Shown in pieces: positions 60,527 to 64,000 of a stretch of 64,000 nucleotides of DNA (its first letter is position 1; every line of letters begins with the position of its first letter). Position numbers and translations under genes: made by a program. A model generated the notes under the pieces. That model made no database searches and had not been told where the DNA came from. It saw only the letters and a list, made by a program, of their open reading frames with translations. The stretch is from Candidatus Schneewindia gallinarum (GTDB lineage: Bacteria; Bacillota; Clostridia; Oscillospirales; Ruminococcaceae). The stretch covers positions 1-64,000 of the forward strand of contig CAJFUF010000029.1 in assembly GCA_904420175.1 (NCBI GenBank), in the 5' to 3' direction.

Positions 60527-60898
60527 ATGATGGAAAATCTGAATCGCGTGACGATTGTCATACATGGCACGGAATATACCCTGATGACGGACGAGGACCC
60601 CGCCCGCGTGGAGGAGCTGGGGGCCCAGCTGGACAAAAAGGTGCGGGAGGTACTGGATCAGAGCGACCGTATCACCTTTTCGGATGCGGCCATCCTGTGC
60701 GCCATGGACTATCTGAATTTGTTGGACAAGGCGGATCAGTCCGCGGACAATATGCGGGTGCAGATTAAGGAATATCTGGAGGATGTGGCCCGCAGTAAAA
60801 TTGAAATTGAGGAATTAAAGCGGCAGATTGACAAGCAGAAGCGGGAAAACGCCATTTTGGAAGCAAAGCTGAAAGTGAGCGACCTTGAAAAGAAATAG
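60527..60898 (+). CDS. zapA: Cell division protein ZapA
   Basis: A 123-residue ZapA, which binds FtsZ and promotes Z-ring bundling. RVTIVIHGTEYTLMTDEDPARVEELGAQLDKKVREVLDQ is the N-terminal dimer domain. The C-terminal KIEIEELKRQIDKQKRENAILEAKLKV is a coiled coil. ATG 60527 follows GGAGG at five bases, and the adjacent ATG 60530 is equally possible. The end overlaps the U32 peptidase gene by 14 bases. Confidence 0.9.
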   Translation: MMENLNRVTIVIHGTEYTLMTDEDPARVEELGAQLDKKVREVLDQSDRITFSDAAILCAMDYLNLLDKADQSADNMRVQIKEYLEDVARSKIEIEELKRQIDKQKRENAILEAKLKVSDLEKK

Positions 60899-62942
60899 GG
60901 CCGAGCTGCTGGCACCCGCCGGCTCGCCCGAGGCGCTGTGCGCCGCGGTGCAGTGCGGATGCGATGCGGTGTATCTCGGCATGAAGCGGTTCAGCGCCCG
61001 GGCCGCAGGCGTCAATTTCTCACAGGAGGAGCTGGCGCGGGCCTGCGACTACTGTCACGAGCGGGGCGTAAAGGTGCACCTGGCGTTTAACACCATGCTG
61101 CTTGGCGAAAGGGAACTGGAGGAGGCTGCCGCTTTCTTATCCTATGCGGTAACGGCCGGTGTGGACGCCCTGATTATTGAGGATTTGGGCGCGCTGACCC
61201 TTGCGCAGCAGCTGGCGCCCGAGGTGGCGCTTCACGCCTCCACCCAGTGCTCGGTGCTGACGCCGGGCGGGATGGAACAGCTGAAGGCCCTCGGCTTTCA
61301 CCGCATGGTCCTGCCGCGGGAGTTGAGCCGGGAGGAGATCGCAGCGTTCCTTGTCCCGGGCGGCCTGGAGACGGAGGTGTTTGTCCACGGGGCGCTGTGC
61401 ATGTGCGTGTCCGGGCAGTGCTACTACAGTGCGGGGCTTGGCCGCCGTAGCGCCAACCGGGGCACCTGCGCCCAGCCCTGCCGGCTTCCCGCCGCAGGCG
61501 GCGCCTATCCCCTGAGTTTGAAGGACTTGTCCTTGTGCCGCTACCTGCCGGAGCTGGAAAGCATGGGCGTTACCAGTTTTAAAATTGAGGGGCGGCTGAA
61601 GCGGCCGGAGTATGTTGCCGCGGCCGTCACCGCCTGCCGGCTTGCCATGGACGGGAAGCCGTATGATGAGCAGTTGCTGCGCCAGGCGTTTTCCCGCTCT
61701 GGTTTTACGGACGGATACTATACCGGAAAGCGGGGCGCCGGCATGTTCGGCATGCGCAGCGCGGCTGACGCACGGCAGACGGCGGCCGCACAGCCCCAGC
61801 TGCAGGCCCTGCTTGAAACAAAGCGCCCGCGGGAGCCGCTGGAGGTGCGGGTGAGCTTGAAAAAGGGCTGCCCGGCCCGGGCGGAGGTCTTTGCGCAGGA
61901 CGGTGCGACAGCCGCTGTCTGCGGCCCGGTGCCGGAAGCGGCGCAGGGGCGGCCGGTCACACGGGAGATGGTGGAGCAGGCGTTTGCCAAACTGGGGGAC
62001 ACCCCCTTTGTTTTGAAAAAGCTGGATACCGAACTGGAAGACGGGCTGTTTTTACAAAAAAGCGCGCTGAACGCCCTGAGAAGAGAGGCACTGGCGGCGC
62101 TGTTAAGCGGACGGACACAGCCGTTCCACCGCCAGCCCCGTCCCGTGACGCTGCCGGAATTCCCTCCGGCAACCCGTGCGCCCCGGCAGTTTTTTGCCCT
62201 GCTGCAAAGTGCACAGCAGCTGACGGAGCAGACGGCCGCAGCGTTCGAGCTTATCGGGCTGCCTGCCGGGGAGATCACGCCCCGCGAAGTGGCACTGGCC
62301 GGTGCGGACCGGCTGTGCGCAGTCCCCTCCCGCGCGCCCTTCGGCGCGCAGGCGGAGCAGGAGGCCCTGCTGAAGCGGGCCGCTGCCTGCGGGGTGAGCA
62401 AGGCGTTGGTGCACACGCTGGACGGGATTACCATGGCAAAAAATGCGGGCCTGACGGAGTGGATAGGTTCTTTTACCCTCAACTGCGGGAACGCGGCGAC
62501 GGCAGGGCGGCTGCAGGCCCTCGGGCTGACGGCGCTGTGCGTCACGACGGAGGCACATCCCGACACGGCGGCGTCCCGCTGGCCGGAGGGCCTTGGCTGC
62601 GGCGCGGTGGTGTACGGGCGCCTGCCCTTTATGCTGACGCGTAACTGCCCGAAAAAGAACCTGCCGGGGGGAAACGGCTGCGGCGGGCCGTGCGGGCTGA
62701 AGGACCGCAGGGGCCGCACCCTGCCCCTGCGGTGCGACGGGCACGCCTGCGAGCTGCTGAATCCCGTGCCGCTGTGGCTGGCTGACCGCCTGCAGGAGTT
62801 GCGCGCCCCCAGCCTGCTGTTTTTCCTGTTCGACCGGCAGACGCCGGAGCAGATTTTACAGACAGCGCAGGCATACCGGCAGGGCCTTCCCTGCCCTACC
62901 AAGGAATTTACCCGGGGGAATGTGTTCCGCCCCGTGGAATAA
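60885..62942 (+). CDS. Peptidase U32-family protein
   Basis: A 685-residue protein of the U32 family (YrrO/RlhA/UbiU relatives). The N-terminal region RAELLAPAGSPEALCAAVQCGCDAVYLG and HGALCMCVSGQCYYSAGLGRRSANRGTCAQPCR are diagnostic, the latter with Cys that in relatives bind an Fe-S cluster. The C-terminal 280 residues form the DUF3656-type extension. Members have been tied to rRNA hydroxylation (RlhA) as well as collagen degradation, so protease activity is not certain. It starts at TTG 60885 inside the end of zapA, an association common in Clostridia. Confidence 0.88.
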   Translation: MKRNRAELLAPAGSPEALCAAVQCGCDAVYLGMKRFSARAAGVNFSQEELARACDYCHERGVKVHLAFNTMLLGERELEEAAAFLSYAVTAGVDALIIEDLGALTLAQQLAPEVALHASTQCSVLTPGGMEQLKALGFHRMVLPRELSREEIAAFLVPGGLETEVFVHGALCMCVSGQCYYSAGLGRRSANRGTCAQPCRLPAAGGAYPLSLKDLSLCRYLPELESMGVTSFKIEGRLKRPEYVAAAVTACRLAMDGKPYDEQLLRQAFSRSGFTDGYYTGKRGAGMFGMRSAADARQTAAAQPQLQALLETKRPREPLEVRVSLKKGCPARAEVFAQDGATAAVCGPVPEAAQGRPVTREMVEQAFAKLGDTPFVLKKLDTELEDGLFLQKSALNALRREALAALLSGRTQPFHRQPRPVTLPEFPPATRAPRQFFALLQSAQQLTEQTAAAFELIGLPAGEITPREVALAGADRLCAVPSRAPFGAQAEQEALLKRAAACGVSKALVHTLDGITMAKNAGLTEWIGSFTLNCGNAATAGRLQALGLTALCVTTEAHPDTAASRWPEGLGCGAVVYGRLPFMLTRNCPKKNLPGGNGCGGPCGLKDRRGRTLPLRCDGHACELLNPVPLWLADRLQELRAPSLLFFLFDRQTPEQILQTAQAYRQGLPCPTKEFTRGNVFRPVE

Positions 62943-62958
62943 AAGGAGGCTGAAGCCC

Positions 62959-63414
62959 ATGGATGTGAAAGTAAAACGCACCCGTCCCGGTGCGCTGTTG
63001 CCCTTGCGGGCGACAAGCGGCAGTGCCGGCGCGGATTTGTTTGCCTGCCTTGACGCACCCCTGACCCTTGCGCCCGGCGGGCGGGCGCTGGTGCCCACAG
63101 GCATCGCAGTGGAGCTGCCGGGGGCGAACCTTGTGGCGTTCGTCTTTGCCAGAAGCGGCCTTGCCATCAAGCACGGGATCACCCTGTCCAACGGGGTGGG
63201 CGTGATCGACAGCGATTACCGGGGGGAGCTGCAGGTGGGGCTGACCAACCTGTCCGACACCCCGTTTACCATTGAAAACCACATGCGGATAGCACAGCTG
63301 GTTATCAGCGAGTGTGTGCAGGCCGTGTTTGTGGAGACGGAAAATTTGGACGAGACCGCGCGGGGCGCCGGGGGCTTTGGCTCCACCGGGCTTCATGCGG
63401 AAAAGGAGGCGTAG
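62959..63414 (+). CDS. dut: dUTP diphosphatase
   Basis: A 151-residue trimeric dUTPase that hydrolyses dUTP to dUMP, protecting DNA and feeding thymidylate synthesis. All five motifs are visible: GSAGADLFA, RSGLA, GVIDSDYRGEL, RIAQLVI and RGAGGFGSTG. AAAAGGAGG lies before ATG 62959. It follows the U32 gene by 16 bases. Confidence 0.96.
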   Translation: MDVKVKRTRPGALLPLRATSGSAGADLFACLDAPLTLAPGGRALVPTGIAVELPGANLVAFVFARSGLAIKHGITLSNGVGVIDSDYRGELQVGLTNLSDTPFTIENHMRIAQLVISECVQAVFVETENLDETARGAGGFGSTGLHAEKEA

Positions 63415-63418
63415 GGAC

Positions 63419-63994
63419 ATGAGTTTAATTCTGGCATCCGCATCCCCCCGCCGGGGTGAATTGCTGGCCGTACTGGCCCCTCATTTTGAGGTAATTCCCT
63501 CCAGCGTGGACGAGACGGTCGAGGGGGATCCCTCCCCGGAGGAGCGGGTTATGCAGCTTGCCCAGCGCAAGGCGCAGGATGTGTTTTCCACCCATCCGCA
63601 GGACGTGGTGGTGGGTGCGGACACCCTGGTGTTTCTGGACGGAAGGCCCCTCGGCAAACCGAAGGACCGGGAGGATGCGGCGCAGATGCTGCGCAGCCTG
63701 TCCGGCCGCGTGCATGAGGTGATCACCGGGGTGTGCGTGCTGTGGCCGGAAGGAAGCCGCCTGTTCTCCGAGACGAGCCGGGTGGAGTTCCTGCCCCTGA
63801 GCGAGCAGACCATTGAGAAATATGTCCGCTCCGGCGAGCCAATGGGCAAAGCGGGCGGCTACGCCATCCAGGGGCTTGCATCGGAGTTTGTCAAAAAACT
63901 GGACGGAAACCTCAGCAATGTGGTGGGCCTTCCCATCCCGCCCTTGGCGGGGGCATTGAAGCAAGCCGGGGTAAAATTAATTTTGGATTCATAA
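63419..63994 (+). CDS. maf: Maf-family nucleotide pyrophosphatase
   Basis: A 191-residue Maf protein. LILASASPRRGELL, VDETVEGDPSPEERV, VVGADTLVFLDGRPLGKP and GKAGGYAIQGLA are the conserved segments. The family hydrolyses non-canonical or excess nucleoside triphosphates such as dTTP, UTP and modified pyrimidines. It follows dut by four bases, so the two house-cleaning enzymes form a pair. Overexpression of Maf blocks septation in Bacillus, which fits with zapA upstream. The gene is complete and ends six bases before the window edge. Confidence 0.94.
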   Translation: MSLILASASPRRGELLAVLAPHFEVIPSSVDETVEGDPSPEERVMQLAQRKAQDVFSTHPQDVVVGADTLVFLDGRPLGKPKDREDAAQMLRSLSGRVHEVITGVCVLWPEGSRLFSETSRVEFLPLSEQTIEKYVRSGEPMGKAGGYAIQGLASEFVKKLDGNLSNVVGLPIPPLAGALKQAGVKLILDS

Positions 63995-64000
63995 ATTAGG

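Overview
The window is a chromosome segment of a high-GC, Gram-positive, endospore-forming anaerobe, most likely of the class Clostridia (Oscillospirales-like). The evidence is the Firmicutes-type origin region (rpmH-rnpA-yidD-yidC-jag-mnmE-mnmG-rsmG-noc-parA-parB on one side, dnaA-dnaN-yaaA-recF-remB-gyrB-gyrA on the other), a one-chain pyruvate:ferredoxin oxidoreductase, a YaaH/SleL-like spore cortex hydrolase, a small Spo0A-C-like protein, and lipoprotein ABC transporters. No mobile element, rRNA operon or CRISPR array was seen. Species assignment is inference.

Layout. (1) 1-11.4 kb, minus strand: one long catabolic operon running off the left edge. It holds a triosephosphate-isomerase-like protein, a LarA-like racemase, an RpiB-like isomerase, three paralogous nucleoside hydrolases, a complete BMP-family (NupNOPQ-like) ABC importer, a ribulose-phosphate-3-epimerase-like protein and the first codons of another gene. 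Two tandem LacI-type regulators diverge from it (11.9-14.0 kb). The simplest reading is import of a nucleoside-like compound, cleavage of its glycosidic bond, and conversion of the sugar by an unusual isomerase/epimerase set. (2) 14-21 kb: nicotinamidase-like protein and uridine kinase, a divergent amidase_3 protein, a PfkB kinase with a changed catalytic motif plus a methyltransferase, a UPF0178 protein overlapping mscL, and a polyprenyl-phosphate sugar transferase coupled to an unknown membrane-anchored protein. (3) 21-22.6 kb: a small Spo0A-C-like gene and three small XRE regulators in locally AT-rich DNA. (4) 22.6-30.1 kb: pyruvate:ferredoxin oxidoreductase, a CNNM/CorC-like transporter with a YbaK-like protein, and a MATE transporter. 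(5) 30.3-43.5 kb, minus: tRNA-Glu and tRNA-Met, a CBS-less IMP dehydrogenase, acyl-ACP thioesterase, serS, parB, parA, two parS sites, noc, rsmG, mnmG, mnmE, jag, yidC, yidD, rnpA, rpmH. (6) 43.5-53 kb, plus: oriC and dnaA-dnaN-yaaA-recF-remB-gyrB-YcxB-like-gyrA. (7) 53-64 kb: SGNH hydrolase, LysM-GH18 protein, NUDIX hydrolase, GH13 and glycogen phosphorylase (minus), then zapA, U32 peptidase, dut and maf (plus).

The origin lies near 43.5-45.2 kb. Gene direction is co-oriented with replication on both sides of it. Canonical TTATCCACA DnaA boxes are absent. TTTTCAACA-like repeats and a DnaA-trio-like tract take their place between dnaA and dnaN. The most promising candidate for an undescribed system is the nucleoside-hydrolase/isomerase/LarA operon with its twin LacI regulators.
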